NCBI RefSeq assembly: GCF_009829325.1
Contig: NZ_VUOS01000023.1
Coordinates: forward strand, 124,001-188,000
Reading direction: 5' to 3'
Length of the DNA: 64,000 bases
From: Nocardia sp. CY41
Lineage (GTDB): Bacteria > Actinomycetota > Actinomycetes > Mycobacteriales > Mycobacteriaceae
Part shown: in pieces, positions 16,139 to 24,007 of the stretch
How positions within the stretch are numbered: the first letter of the stretch is position 1
How the letters are laid out: each line of letters opens with the position of its first letter
Notes under the pieces: model-generated
Seen by the model: only the letters and a program-made list of their open reading frames with translations
What the model was told of the DNA's origin: nothing
Database searches by the model: none
Program-made: the position numbers and the translations under genes

Positions 16139-16927
16139 TTATGCGGAGCGGAGCGGATCGCCCGTCTCCAGCAGGGTCTTGAGGCCGGACAAGATGCCGG
16201 GCCATCCGGTGGTGATCATTTCCAGCACCTGGCTGCGGGGCGCGAAGCCGTCGTGCACGACCGTCAGCTTGACGATCTCCCCTTGGGTTTCGATGTCGAA
16301 GGTGACCTTCGATCGCGGCTCGCGCGCCCAGGCGGCGACGTCGTCCGGGTTCATGTCGAACGCGGCGGCGAAGGCCGGGTCGAAGGTGTGCCAGGTATAC
16401 GAGAGACGGCGGTAGGGCTCGGCTTCGAGCACTACCTGCTCGGGGTCCTTGCTGGTCCAACCCTGCTGATGCCACGTCATTTCCGAGCCGGGACCCCAGT
16501 CCGTGTCGAAGCTCGCACCCCAGTAGCGGTTGGTGAACGCCGGATCGGTCAGCGCCTGCCACAGCTTCTCGGCGGTCGTCCTGATGTAGGTGGTGTAGAC
16601 GAAAGCGTTGTCGCCCATGGATTGTTCCTCCAGTGCTCTTTTCAGGTCGGCGAGGGCGTTCACGCGCTCGCGGTCGTACCGGTTGATCCAGCGGTCGGCG
16701 ATGGCGTTGATGGGCTCCGCGTTGAGGTAGTGCAGCTTCTCCCGGCCGCTGCGCCTGGTCGTGATGAGGTTGGCCTCCTCCAGCACCGCGAGATGCTTGC
16801 TCACCGACTGGCGGGCCATCGCCAGCCCGGCGCACAACTCGCGCAGCGTCTGCCCGTTGCGGGCGTTCAGGCTGTCCAGTAGTCGCCGCCTGTTCGGGTC
16901 GGCCAGTGCCCGGAAGACCTCGTCCAT
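16139..16927 (-). CDS. ArsR-family regulator fused to an SRPBCC (AHSA1-like) domain
   Basis: A 262-residue fusion. Residues 1-~95 are an ArsR/SmtB winged helix (VFRALADPNRRRLLDSLNAR, ELCAGLAMARQSVSKHLAVL, NLITTRRSGREKLHYLN) without the metal-binding CxC. Residues ~105-260 form an SRPBCC/AHSA1 hydrophobic-cavity domain (YTTYIRTTAEKLWQALTDPA, VTFDIETQGEIVKLTVVHDG, GWPGILSGLKTLLETG). Such fusions are one-component regulators thought to bind a hydrophobic ligand. A long inverted repeat at 16944-16992, just upstream of the ATG, is its probable autoregulatory operator. No obvious target gene follows it. Confidence 0.92.
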   Translation of the reverse strand: MDEVFRALADPNRRRLLDSLNARNGQTLRELCAGLAMARQSVSKHLAVLEEANLITTRRSGREKLHYLNAEPINAIADRWINRYDRERVNALADLKRALEEQSMGDNAFVYTTYIRTTAEKLWQALTDPAFTNRYWGASFDTDWGPGSEMTWHQQGWTSKDPEQVVLEAEPYRRLSYTWHTFDPAFAAAFDMNPDDVAAWAREPRSKVTFDIETQGEIVKLTVVHDGFAPRSQVLEMITTGWPGILSGLKTLLETGDPLRSA

Positions 16928-16943
16928 CGCCTACCTTTCCAAC

Positions 16944-16992
16944 ATGCAGCCATTTGGCTGCCTATACACAATAGGCAGCTTAATGGCTGCAT
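16944..16992. promoter_or_regulatory. 49-bp inverted repeat, probable ArsR-type operator
   Basis: Two 22-nt arms (16944-16965 and 16971-16992) are inverted copies matching at 20 of 22 positions, separated by ACACA. Each arm contains GCAGCCATT and GCTGCCTAT, so it also offers several smaller dyads. It begins 17 bp upstream of the regulator's start codon. Confidence 0.65.
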
Positions 16993-17088
16993 ATCAACCC
17001 TGGAAAGCAAACCGGCCTCGCGCAGCCGGTCGGCTCCTCGCACGAACGAGGGAACCGCCGGCTCGGCGAGGCCGGGCAACGGAATCGG

Positions 17089-17964
17089 TCAGGGGTTGCG
17101 GAGCAGGGCGTACGTGGAGATGGGCTTCCCGGCCTCCTCGCTGGCAGCGACAGCCTTGCGCCACAACGCCTGGGCGGTGTGCGAGAGCACGGCGTCCACG
17201 CCGACTTCTTCGCTCGCGTCGATGACGTGCTGCGCGCCCGCGTCCATCATCTTCAAACTCGCCGGCGACGCCCAGCCGCCGTTCTGATTGGCGACCGAGA
17301 ACTCCTCCATGAAATAGGGGAAGGCGGCGGCGGAGCGGATCGCGAACGGGACGAAAGCGGCGATGTCGTGACCGGAGCGGTCGATCATCGCCGTGGCCTG
17401 GTCGAAGGCGAGCAACCAGGGATGGAAGATGGTCAGCAGCCCCTGGTAGAAGATCTGCGCCAAGCCGTCGTCGTCGCCGAGGTACTCCTGCGGGCTCAAC
17501 GGCCGCAGGAGCTCCGCGTGCGCGTCGAACACCGCGCGCGGGCCGCTGTAGAAGATGTACGACGCCGGATGCGTGATGTTGTCCCCGGCCGACATGACGC
17601 CGCCGGAGAGGAACTGCGCGCCGTGCGAGCGAACCCACTGCGCCCCTTTGCGAGCCTTCTCCGGTGAATCGGAGGACAGGTTCGCGATCACCTTGCCCTT
17701 CAGGTGGTCGGCTGCCGGGCCGAGCACGTCGTACATCGCCGCGTAGTGGGTGAGGCTGAGCACGGTGACCTCGTTGGCGTCGAGCGCGTCGGCGACGGTA
17801 GCGGCGCGCTTCGCGCCGATTTCGACCATGGCGTCGACCTTCTCGGGGCTACGGTTCCACACCGTCACCTCGACGCCCGCGGCCAGGAAGGCCCGGACCA
17901 TCGCCTGCCCCATCGGCCCGAGGCCGACGACGGAGACAGTGCGGGCGGTGGTCTGCTCGGACAT
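17089..17964 (-). CDS. NADP-dependent imine-reductase-like oxidoreductase
   Basis: A 291-residue beta-hydroxyacid-dehydrogenase/IRED-type enzyme. The N-terminal Rossmann domain shows VSVVGLGPMGQAMVRAFLAA and the NADP-selecting VTVWNRSPEK; the C-terminal helical domain carries QIFYQGLLTIFHPWLLAF and AFPYFMEEFSVANQNGGWAS, typical of the imine-reductase/NAD(P)-binding 6PGDH group rather than of 3-hydroxyisobutyrate dehydrogenase, since the catalytic Lys region is replaced. It likely reduces an imine or ketone with NADPH. ATG 17964 (MSEQTTARTV) follows a GAAGGGA site by 6 nt. It is divergent from the HxlR regulator, its likely controller. Confidence 0.86.
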   Translation of the reverse strand: MSEQTTARTVSVVGLGPMGQAMVRAFLAAGVEVTVWNRSPEKVDAMVEIGAKRAATVADALDANEVTVLSLTHYAAMYDVLGPAADHLKGKVIANLSSDSPEKARKGAQWVRSHGAQFLSGGVMSAGDNITHPASYIFYSGPRAVFDAHAELLRPLSPQEYLGDDDGLAQIFYQGLLTIFHPWLLAFDQATAMIDRSGHDIAAFVPFAIRSAAAFPYFMEEFSVANQNGGWASPASLKMMDAGAQHVIDASEEVGVDAVLSHTAQALWRKAVAASEEAGKPISTYALLRNP

Positions 17965-18051
17965 GATGTGTCCCTTCGGTTCTCGTCGGTTGTCTGGATC
18001 GGCGCCGGTGTTCATCGTCGTTCCCGCAGGTAGGGTCGGGAAGACCGAACG

Positions 18052-18078
18052 TCGAGGTGCGGTTGCTTACCTCGAGGT
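18052..18078. promoter_or_regulatory. Inverted repeat between oxidoreductase and HxlR genes
   Basis: TCGAGGT (18052-18058) and ACCTCGA (18069-18075) are perfect 7-bp arms 10 bp apart, and ACCTCGAGGT (18069-18078) is itself a perfect 10-bp palindrome. It sits in the divergent intergenic region, a good HxlR operator candidate. Confidence 0.5.
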
Positions 18079-18108
18079 CCGAAACGAGGTCAGAGGAGCG
18101 CGGTGGGC

Positions 18109-18459
18109 ATGAGCAGTGACGCGGATCACGAAGTGTGCGGCATGACGGTCGCGATCGATGTCGTCGGCGGCAAGTGGAAGATGCACCTGATGTGGGTGCT
18201 CGGCGCAGGCCCGCAGCGCTTCGGCCGCATCCGCAGGCTGCTCGAGGGGGTCAGCGAGAAGGTGCTCGCCGAGAACCTGCGCCAGCTGGAGGCCAGCGGC
18301 GTGGTGCACCGCGAGGTCTATCCCGAGGTACCGCCCCGGGTCGAATACTCGCTCACCCCGCTCGGCGTGGAGCTGGCGGTCGCGCTGCGTCCGCTCGAGG
18401 AGTGGGGCGACCGGCACAAGACCGAGCTGGCCGCGAACCTGCTGGCGTCGGCGAGCTAA
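18109..18459 (+). CDS. HxlR-family transcriptional regulator
   Basis: About 116 residues, the usual HxlR winged-helix size. Signatures: HEVCGMTVAIDVVGGKWKMH with the single N-terminal Cys typical of redox/electrophile-sensing members, RFGRIRRLLEGVSEKVLAEN, LEASGVVHREVYPEVPPRVE and YSLTPLGVELAVALRPLEEW. It is divergent from the imine-reductase-like gene and probably represses it. GAGGAG at 18093-18098 lies 4 nt from a GTG at 18103 and 10 nt from the ATG at 18109; either may be used. The stop overlaps the convergent glycerate kinase gene by 4 bp. Confidence 0.92.
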   Translation: MSSDADHEVCGMTVAIDVVGGKWKMHLMWVLGAGPQRFGRIRRLLEGVSEKVLAENLRQLEASGVVHREVYPEVPPRVEYSLTPLGVELAVALRPLEEWGDRHKTELAANLLASAS

Positions 18460-19574
18460 CCCAGCCACTCCTCGGCGATCCTCCTGCCGACGCGTTCGAG
18501 CAGCGCCGCCGCCTCGGACATCGAGCGCTCGGGGTCGGGGGTCAGATCGGCGAGCGCATAGCAATCAGCGAAACCCGCGGACCGGATCTCCTCGGGCGTG
18601 AGCAGCGTACGGCCCGCCACGGCGAGCACCGGGACGTCCGCCTTCCGAGCGGCCGCGCACACGCCGATCGGCGCCTTGCCGTGCAGGCTCTGCCGATCGA
18701 GCGATCCTTCACCGGTGACCACGAGCGTCGCGGTGGTGAGCAACGCGGGAAAATCGAGCGATTCGAGCACCACCTCGATACCGCTGCGCACTCGTGCACC
18801 CAGCACGGCGAGCGCGCCGAAACCCGTACCGCCCGCCGCGCCCGAACCGGGGAGCCGCGCGAACTCGGGGCCGACGATCCGCGCCCAAGTGGCGAGGGCA
18901 TTCTCGAGAACGTCGAGGTCGGCGGGCCCGGCCCCCTTCTGGGGCGCGTACACCGCCGTCGCGCCGGTCGGGCCGAGCAGCGGATTGTCGACGTCGCAGG
19001 CCAGCGTGATCGCGGTGCCGGCGACACCGGGGTGCAGCCCGGAGCGGTCCAGCCGCGCCGAGCGGGCCAAAGCCGCTCCGCCGCGCGGCAGTTCGCGTCC
19101 GTCGTCGTCCAGGATGCGAACACCGAGCGCCTGCAGCATGCCCGCGCCGCCGTCGGTGGAGGCGCTGCCGCCCAGACCGAGCACGATCTCACTCGCGCCG
19201 TGCTCCATAGCGTGCGCCAAGACCAGGCCCAGCCCATATGTGCTCGCCCCCAACGGGTCGGGCTGTCCTTCGGGTAAGCGCGCCAGCCCGACAACGGCCG
19301 CCAATTCGACGACAGCCCTCGCCCCCTGCCGGGCATAGGCCGTCGGGCGCGGTACCCCGGTCGGTCCCGGCGCCGTCACCTCCACCCGTGTCCAACCCGC
19401 CGCGACGAACGCCTCGACCGTGCCGTCACCCCCGTCGGCCACCGGAACCTGGCGGATCTCGACATCCGGCGCCCGCTTCCGCAGTCCGGAAGCCAGCGCC
19501 GCCGCCACCTCCGGAGCCGCGAGCGATCCCTTGAACTTGTCCGGAGCGAGGATCACTCGCGCAGCGGATGTCAT
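18456..19574 (-). CDS. Glycerate kinase
   Basis: A 372-residue glycerate kinase of the GarK/GlxK type, phosphorylating D-glycerate with ATP (normally at the 2-position). Landmarks: VILAPDKFKGSLAAPEVAAA at the N-terminus, VPVADGGDGTVEAFVAAG, EIVLGLGGSASTDGGAGMLQ, PLLGPTGATAVYAPQKGA and LVVTGEGSLDRQSLHGKAP. The ATG at 19574 begins exactly at the usual family start (MTSAARVILAPDKFKGS); longer readings are non-conserved. It converges on the HxlR gene. Glycerate could come from the glucosylglycerate hydrolase encoded at 36882-38219. Confidence 0.95.
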   Translation of the reverse strand: MTSAARVILAPDKFKGSLAAPEVAAALASGLRKRAPDVEIRQVPVADGGDGTVEAFVAAGWTRVEVTAPGPTGVPRPTAYARQGARAVVELAAVVGLARLPEGQPDPLGASTYGLGLVLAHAMEHGASEIVLGLGGSASTDGGAGMLQALGVRILDDDGRELPRGGAALARSARLDRSGLHPGVAGTAITLACDVDNPLLGPTGATAVYAPQKGAGPADLDVLENALATWARIVGPEFARLPGSGAAGGTGFGALAVLGARVRSGIEVVLESLDFPALLTTATLVVTGEGSLDRQSLHGKAPIGVCAAARKADVPVLAVAGRTLLTPEEIRSAGFADCYALADLTPDPERSMSEAAALLERVGRRIAEEWLG

Positions 19575-19743
19575 CCCCACATTCTCGGGCGCGACCGGAC
19601 GAGGCGCACCACGACACCTGCGCCACGGGCGTTCGCCGACCGGGCGGGAACCACCGCCGACGCCTGACAGCCCGGCCCGCGCGCCGTCTAATTCAGCGCG
19701 CCCAAGGGCCACCGCAGGCCACCGGATCTCGCGCACGGCCAGA

Positions 19744-21333
19744 TCAGCTCGCGGGCAGCGGGGCCTGGTCGGCGCGGGTGATGTCCACCTTTCCGGTGCG
19801 CAGGTAGGTGAGCACCGCCTCGTCCACCGCCGGGTTGCCGCGACCGAAAGTGCCGTGGTCGCCGCCGTCCACGACGACCAGCCTGCCGCCCAGCGCCGCG
19901 GCCATCGCCGGGCCGCCTTCGTACTTGGTCAGCGCGTCGTGCTTGCTCTGCAGCACCAGCGGCGGGGTGCGCAGCCCCGCGCCGGTGATCGGCACCGGCT
20001 TCGTCACGGGTTTCCAGGAACCGCAGGCCATTCCCGAGCGCACCAGGTCGGCGCGCGCGTCCATGGCGTTGCCGCCGGAGACGATGGTGCCCGCCGCGGC
20101 GCCGAGCAGTTCCGGCCTGCCGCGCACGGCGTTCTCGTTGCAGGTGATCGCGCTGAACACGAACCGCCCGGTGGGGTCCGTCGAGGTGGCGCCCTCGATG
20201 GCCCGCAGACGCTGCACGTTCGCCGGGTCGGCCGCGGCGTCGGCCATCGCGCGGGCGAAGGTCGGCCAGAAGGTGCGGGTGTAGGTGGCCACGGTGGTCG
20301 CGCCGAGCAACGGCACCTGCGCGGAGACACCGCCGCTCACCAAGGTGCGCAACAGGTTCTGCACTTTGCCGAGCTGCTCGACGCTCCCGGTGTAGCCGTC
20401 CCTGGCGATCTCGGCCAGCGGTTCGGGCAGCGCGCCGGGCAGGTCGGCGATGCTCGCGGGCGGCGGGGTCAGATTGGCGTACCAGCCGCCGCCCTGGGCG
20501 GCCGCCAACCGCACCCAGGTGCGGTAGACCTGCAGAGCGGTGTCGCCGAGGTGGTAGTCGCCGTCGTGTTCGGCGATCCAGGCGAACAGATCATCGAGGC
20601 GTTGTTTGCCCGCGACCTGCTGCTGGGCGAATTCCTCGGTCCACACCCAGTCCGGGTTGACGTTGGAATCCAGGATCATCCGTTCCACCCGGTCGCCGAA
20701 CAGCGCCGCGTAGACCGCACCGAGATAGGTGCCGTAGGAGGTGCCGAGGTAGCCGATCCGCTCCAACCCGAGCGCGGCGCGCACGACGTCCATGTCACGC
20801 GCGGTGTTCTCGGTGGTGATGGTGGCCAGGTACCCGGGCTGCGCCGCATCGCAAGCCTTCTTGATCTCGTCGCGATTACCGCCGCCGAGCGAGACCTGTT
20901 GACCCGGCCCGTCCTTCGAGCTCGTGCCGCATTCCAGCGGCGTCGCCCAGCGCAATCCGCGCGGTTGCACGGCGATCCGGTCGTAGTGCTCGGCGAGCGC
21001 GGCGGGAAACACCTCGAGCCTGCGCGCCCAGAAATCCAGCGCGTCCGCGCCGGGGCCGCCGGGATTGGCGAACAGGACACCCTGCCGCTCGCCCGTGGCC
21101 GCGATCCGGCTGACGGTTAACTCGATCCGGGGGCCGTCCGGGTCGGCGTGATTCATCGGGACGGAGACCACGGCGCACTGCACGCCCCGATCGGCGGTCA
21201 CGGCCCCCGCGGGACACCGGCCGAACGCCACTGCGGGCGCGGCGTCCGCGCCGCCGGTGGCGATCGATCCACCGAGCAGGCCCGCGGCGACGACGGCGGC
21301 CGCGACCCGCGAAATCCGCGGTGTCCTCATCAT
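19744..21333 (-). CDS. Secreted tripeptidyl-aminopeptidase-like alpha/beta hydrolase
   Basis: A 529-residue exported hydrolase. A signal peptide occupies about residues 1-32 (VAAAVVAAGLLGGSIATGG, cleavage near ADAAPA). The catalytic domain shows an oxyanion segment VLFANPGGPGADALDFW, the nucleophile elbow GYLGTSYGTYLGAVYA (S199), an acid near VLQSKHDALTKYEGG and the His in VVDGGDHGTFGRGNPAVDE. A TAP-like C-terminal region completes the family (S33, SlpD/E-like). It probably trims N-terminal peptides or hydrolyses esters outside the cell. The ATG at 21333 follows GGGGAGG by 7 nt; an upstream reading to 21516 overlaps the divergent GNAT gene. Confidence 0.92.
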   Translation of the reverse strand: MMRTPRISRVAAAVVAAGLLGGSIATGGADAAPAVAFGRCPAGAVTADRGVQCAVVSVPMNHADPDGPRIELTVSRIAATGERQGVLFANPGGPGADALDFWARRLEVFPAALAEHYDRIAVQPRGLRWATPLECGTSSKDGPGQQVSLGGGNRDEIKKACDAAQPGYLATITTENTARDMDVVRAALGLERIGYLGTSYGTYLGAVYAALFGDRVERMILDSNVNPDWVWTEEFAQQQVAGKQRLDDLFAWIAEHDGDYHLGDTALQVYRTWVRLAAAQGGGWYANLTPPPASIADLPGALPEPLAEIARDGYTGSVEQLGKVQNLLRTLVSGGVSAQVPLLGATTVATYTRTFWPTFARAMADAAADPANVQRLRAIEGATSTDPTGRFVFSAITCNENAVRGRPELLGAAAGTIVSGGNAMDARADLVRSGMACGSWKPVTKPVPITGAGLRTPPLVLQSKHDALTKYEGGPAMAAALGGRLVVVDGGDHGTFGRGNPAVDEAVLTYLRTGKVDITRADQAPLPAS

Positions 21334-21478
21334 GTTCGTACCTCCCCGAGCCTGCCCGCTCGCGCGTGACGACGGACCCGACCAAGAGCATTCTGCGCAG
21401 GGCCGCCGGGTCGGACAAGTCGGTGGCGGGATTCCGCCCGGTCCGGAGCGTGATTTACCCCGAAACCGGGGCACAGAG

Positions 21479-21484
21479 TAGCGT
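21479..21484 (+). promoter_or_regulatory. -10 box of a leaderless promoter
   Basis: TAGCGT ends 6 nt before the ATG at 21491 of the GNAT-like gene. Confidence 0.5.
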
Positions 21485-21490
21485 CGAGCC

Positions 21491-21802
21491 ATGTCGACCG
21501 AGGTCAACAACAACACCGCACTGGACCGTTTCGAGATCTACGTCGACGGTGCGATCGCCGGCTACGCCGAATACCAGGACACGGCTTCCGAGCGCGCGTT
21601 CGTGCACACCGAGATCTACCCCCGCTACGAGGGCCAGGGCTACGCGCGACTGTTGGTCGAGACGGCCTTGAACAGCACGCGCGACGACAAGCTCGGCGCG
21701 CTGCCCATGTGCCGGACCGTCCACCACTTCATCGAGACCCGTCCCGAATACCTCGGGATGGTGCCGCACTGGGCGCGCGACCGGCTGAATCTGCCGCAGT
21801 AA
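21491..21802 (+). CDS. Short GNAT-like N-acetyltransferase (YjdJ type)
   Basis: A 103-residue protein of the small GNAT family: FEIYVDGAIAGYAEYQDTAS, VHTEIYPRYEGQGYARLLVE (the acetyl-CoA binding R/Q-x-x-G-x-G/A loop as YEGQGYARLLV), then PMCRTVHHFIETRPEYLGMV with the conserved C-terminal Pro/His/Cys segment. These mini-GNATs bind acetyl-CoA; substrates are unknown. The gene is divergent from the secreted hydrolase and converges with the acyltransferase gene 4 bp away. The start is set by the TAGCGT box 7 nt upstream. Confidence 0.9.
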   Translation: MSTEVNNNTALDRFEIYVDGAIAGYAEYQDTASERAFVHTEIYPRYEGQGYARLLVETALNSTRDDKLGALPMCRTVHHFIETRPEYLGMVPHWARDRLNLPQ

Positions 21803-21806
21803 GCCG

Positions 21807-22568
21807 TCAGTACGCGGCGACGGCGCTGTCGAGCGCCTTCTGCAGATCCGCGCGCACCAGCCGGGCGATGTCACCGGGCCGGGGCGGCAGCTCGAGCACC
21901 GGGACGCCGAAGTGGAAGCTGGCTCCTTTGGCCTCCTCCTTCGTCGGCGGCACCGAGGGATCGCGGCGCGGCCCGTAGCTCAGCGCCATGGACACCAGCA
22001 CGGGCTCGGCGCCGAGCTTCATCGCCCGGAACGCGATGTGCCCGATGCCGCTGCCCACCGCTTGCACGCGGGCCGGATCCACGTCGTTGCAGGTCCCCTC
22101 GGGGAAGACCGCGATGCCGTCGCCCCGGGCCATCCGCTCCGCGCAGACGTCCATCATGCGCTGGCCCGCGGCGTTCACCGCGCGGATGCCGTGGTCCTTG
22201 CCGCGGAACACCGGGATGCCGCCCATCATGTCGATCTTGCGCCGCTGATCGGGATCGGCGAACAACTCGTCCTTGGCCAGCACCCGCACCCGGCCGATCA
22301 CCCGCCGTAGTCCGCTGCGCCAGGCGGCCGCGGCCACGGTGTAGGGATCGCTCTCGGAGAGATGGTTGATCGCGATGAGCAGCGGCCGGTTCTGCCTGAT
22401 GGCCGTTCGGAGCGCGGCGCGCGCGCCCTCCGCGTAGGTGACGCGGGGATGGTAGCGGCGGCCGAGAATGGCGTAAGCCCCCCAAGCCTGTAGGCGGTTC
22501 TGGCGGTGATCGCGATAGAAGTCGTACACGGTGTCGCTGTTCTCGAGGCGCACCTCGGGCGGTTCCAT
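21807..22568 (-). CDS. Lysophospholipid acyltransferase family protein
   Basis: A 253-residue PlsC-like acyltransferase, transferring an acyl chain from acyl-CoA to a (lyso)lipid at the membrane. Motif I is LIAINHLSESD (HX4D), motif II-like GIPVFRGKDHGIRAVN, motif III GIAVFPEGTCNDVDPARVQ and motif IV near AEPVLVSMALSYGPRR. No membrane helix is obvious, fitting a peripheral enzyme. ATG 22568 (MEPPEVRLEN) is preceded on the minus strand by TAGAGT about 8 nt upstream, suggesting a leaderless message; longer readings are basic and non-conserved. Confidence 0.9.
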   Translation of the reverse strand: MEPPEVRLENSDTVYDFYRDHRQNRLQAWGAYAILGRRYHPRVTYAEGARAALRTAIRQNRPLLIAINHLSESDPYTVAAAAWRSGLRRVIGRVRVLAKDELFADPDQRRKIDMMGGIPVFRGKDHGIRAVNAAGQRMMDVCAERMARGDGIAVFPEGTCNDVDPARVQAVGSGIGHIAFRAMKLGAEPVLVSMALSYGPRRDPSVPPTKEEAKGASFHFGVPVLELPPRPGDIARLVRADLQKALDSAVAAY

Positions 22569-22693
22569 GACCTGGACTCTACGATGTCGCGGCGACGGCG
22601 CGGCGGGGCGTCCGCCGTCCGCTCGGCAAATCCGGAAGGCAGAAGTCGGCCGCAGAAGGCGCAATCTGAGCGAACAGCTGCGATGATGTCGGA

Positions 22694-23338
22694 GTGGCAC
22701 GCGCAGAAGACCCGGACGATCGGAAGACTCGCGGCGGGCACAGTGGCCGCAGGCGACGCGAGTACCGGCACGGTGACCAGGTGGTTCGTGCCGGGACGCT
22801 GCTGGTGTCGGCCACCGAACTGGTCGAACCGACCTTCCGGCGCACCGTGGTCTACATCATCGAGCACAACGAGGCGGGCAGTCTCGGCGTCGTGCTCAAC
22901 CGCCCGAGCGATACCGCGGTGCACGAGGTGCTGCCGCGCTGGACGGAGGCGGTCGCGGCGCCACGCACGCTGTTCATCGGCGGCCCGGTGAAACGGGACG
23001 CCGCGCTGTGCCTCGGCACCGTCCGGGTGGGCGCGCGGATCGAGGGCGTCCCCGGCCTGCGCCGCATCGACGGACGCGTCGTCCTGGTCGACCTGGACGC
23101 CGATCCCGAGCGGGTGGCCCCGCTCGTCGAGGGCATCCGGATCTTCGCGGGCTACGCGGGCTGGACCTTCGGCCAGTTGGAAGGCGAACTGGAGAACAAC
23201 GACTGGATGGTGCTGTCCGCGCTGCCGTCCGACCCCATCAGCAGCGGCCGTGCGGACCTGTGGGCGCATGTGCTGCGCCGCCAGCCGCTGCCGCTGTCCC
23301 TGCTGGCGACACACCCGATTGAACTCGAACGCAACTGA
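22694..23338 (+). CDS. YqgE/AlgH family protein
   Basis: A 214-residue member of UPF0301 (YqgE/AlgH). After a basic ~30-residue extension come VRAGTLLVSATELVEPTFRR, VVYIIEHNEAGSLGVVLNRP, LFIGGPVKRDAALCLG, FAGYAGWTFGQLEGELENND and LPLSLLATHPIELERN, all standard for the family. Biochemical role is unresolved (AlgH was linked to transcription of alginate genes, others are uncharacterised). The GTG at 22694 has a GATGAT hexamer 6-7 nt upstream; a later start near residue 25 is possible because the N-terminal extension is not conserved. Confidence 0.92.
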   Translation: MARAEDPDDRKTRGGHSGRRRREYRHGDQVVRAGTLLVSATELVEPTFRRTVVYIIEHNEAGSLGVVLNRPSDTAVHEVLPRWTEAVAAPRTLFIGGPVKRDAALCLGTVRVGARIEGVPGLRRIDGRVVLVDLDADPERVAPLVEGIRIFAGYAGWTFGQLEGELENNDWMVLSALPSDPISSGRADLWAHVLRRQPLPLSLLATHPIELERN

Positions 23339-23391
23339 GAACGTGTACTCCTCGAAGGGACCGAAGGAGACACGATATGAGACACGACAAC

Positions 23392-23420
23392 TGAACCGGC
23401 AAGAGCATGGGTGACTTGTC
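23392..23420 (+). promoter_or_regulatory. SigL-type ECF promoter of the sigL-rslA operon
   Basis: TGAACC (23392-23397), a 17-bp spacer and CTTGTC (23415-23420) closely match the mycobacterial SigL consensus as I recall it (TGAACC, about 18 bp, CGTGTC). It lies ~50 bp upstream of the sigma-factor start codon, consistent with autoregulation. Confidence 0.6.
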
Positions 23421-23470
23421 GACCGCGCCCACCGACCGGCCCCGCAACTCGAGCGGAGAGGTACCCAGTT

Positions 23471-24007
23471 GTGCGCAACCTAGGCGGCCAGACGGGTCGA
23501 CCCGACGATCAGTCCGAATTGCTGCGGGCTCTCTATCGCGAACACGCCACCGCGCTGTGGCGGTACACGCTCGGCTTGGTACGGGATTCCGGACGGGCGG
23601 AGGACATCGTGCAGGAGACTTTGCTGCGGGCCTGGCAACGGCCGAACGTCTTGGATCAGTCCACCGCGTCGGCGCGAGCGTGGCTGTTCACCGTCGCGCG
23701 CAATCTCGCCGTGGATGAGCATCGCAGCGCCCGCAGCAGGCGCGAGGTCCGCACCGACAGTCCGCCCGAACAACCGGCCCCCGACCAGTCCGACCGCGCG
23801 CTGGACAGCTGGCTGGTCGCCGACGCGCTCGGCAGGCTCAGCGCCGATCACCGCGAGGTGATCGTGCGGGCCTACTATCGCGGACTGTCCACCCACCAGA
23901 TCGCCGAGGAACTCGGCGTTCCGCCGGGCACGGTGAAGTCCCGGATGCACTACGGTATGCGCGCATTGCGCCTGGCACTACAGGAGATGGGGGTGACGAA
24001 CCAGTGA
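23471..24007 (+). CDS. sigL: ECF sigma factor, SigL type
   Basis: A 178-residue group-4 sigma factor. Region 2 is LLRALYREHATALWRYTLGL with SGRAEDIVQETLLRAWQRP and ARAWLFTVARNLAVDEHRSA; region 4 is ALGRLSADHREVIVRAYYRG, STHQIAEELGVPPGTVKSRM and MRALRLALQEMGV. Sequence and length match M. tuberculosis SigL closely, and the next gene is a matching zinc-finger anti-sigma factor. GTG 23471 lies 9 nt after GGAGAGG; an upstream reading from 23411 would overlap the -10 region. In M. tuberculosis SigL controls polyketide and secreted-protein genes. The stop overlaps the anti-sigma start (GTGA). Confidence 0.93.
   Translation: MRNLGGQTGRPDDQSELLRALYREHATALWRYTLGLVRDSGRAEDIVQETLLRAWQRPNVLDQSTASARAWLFTVARNLAVDEHRSARSRREVRTDSPPEQPAPDQSDRALDSWLVADALGRLSADHREVIVRAYYRGLSTHQIAEELGVPPGTVKSRMHYGMRALRLALQEMGVTNQ

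Noticed and set aside
23377..23394. Five-codon frame MRHDN with a good ribosome site before sigL
   Set aside because: It ends inside the SigL-type -35 and upstream of the likely transcription start, so it is probably not transcribed with sigL.
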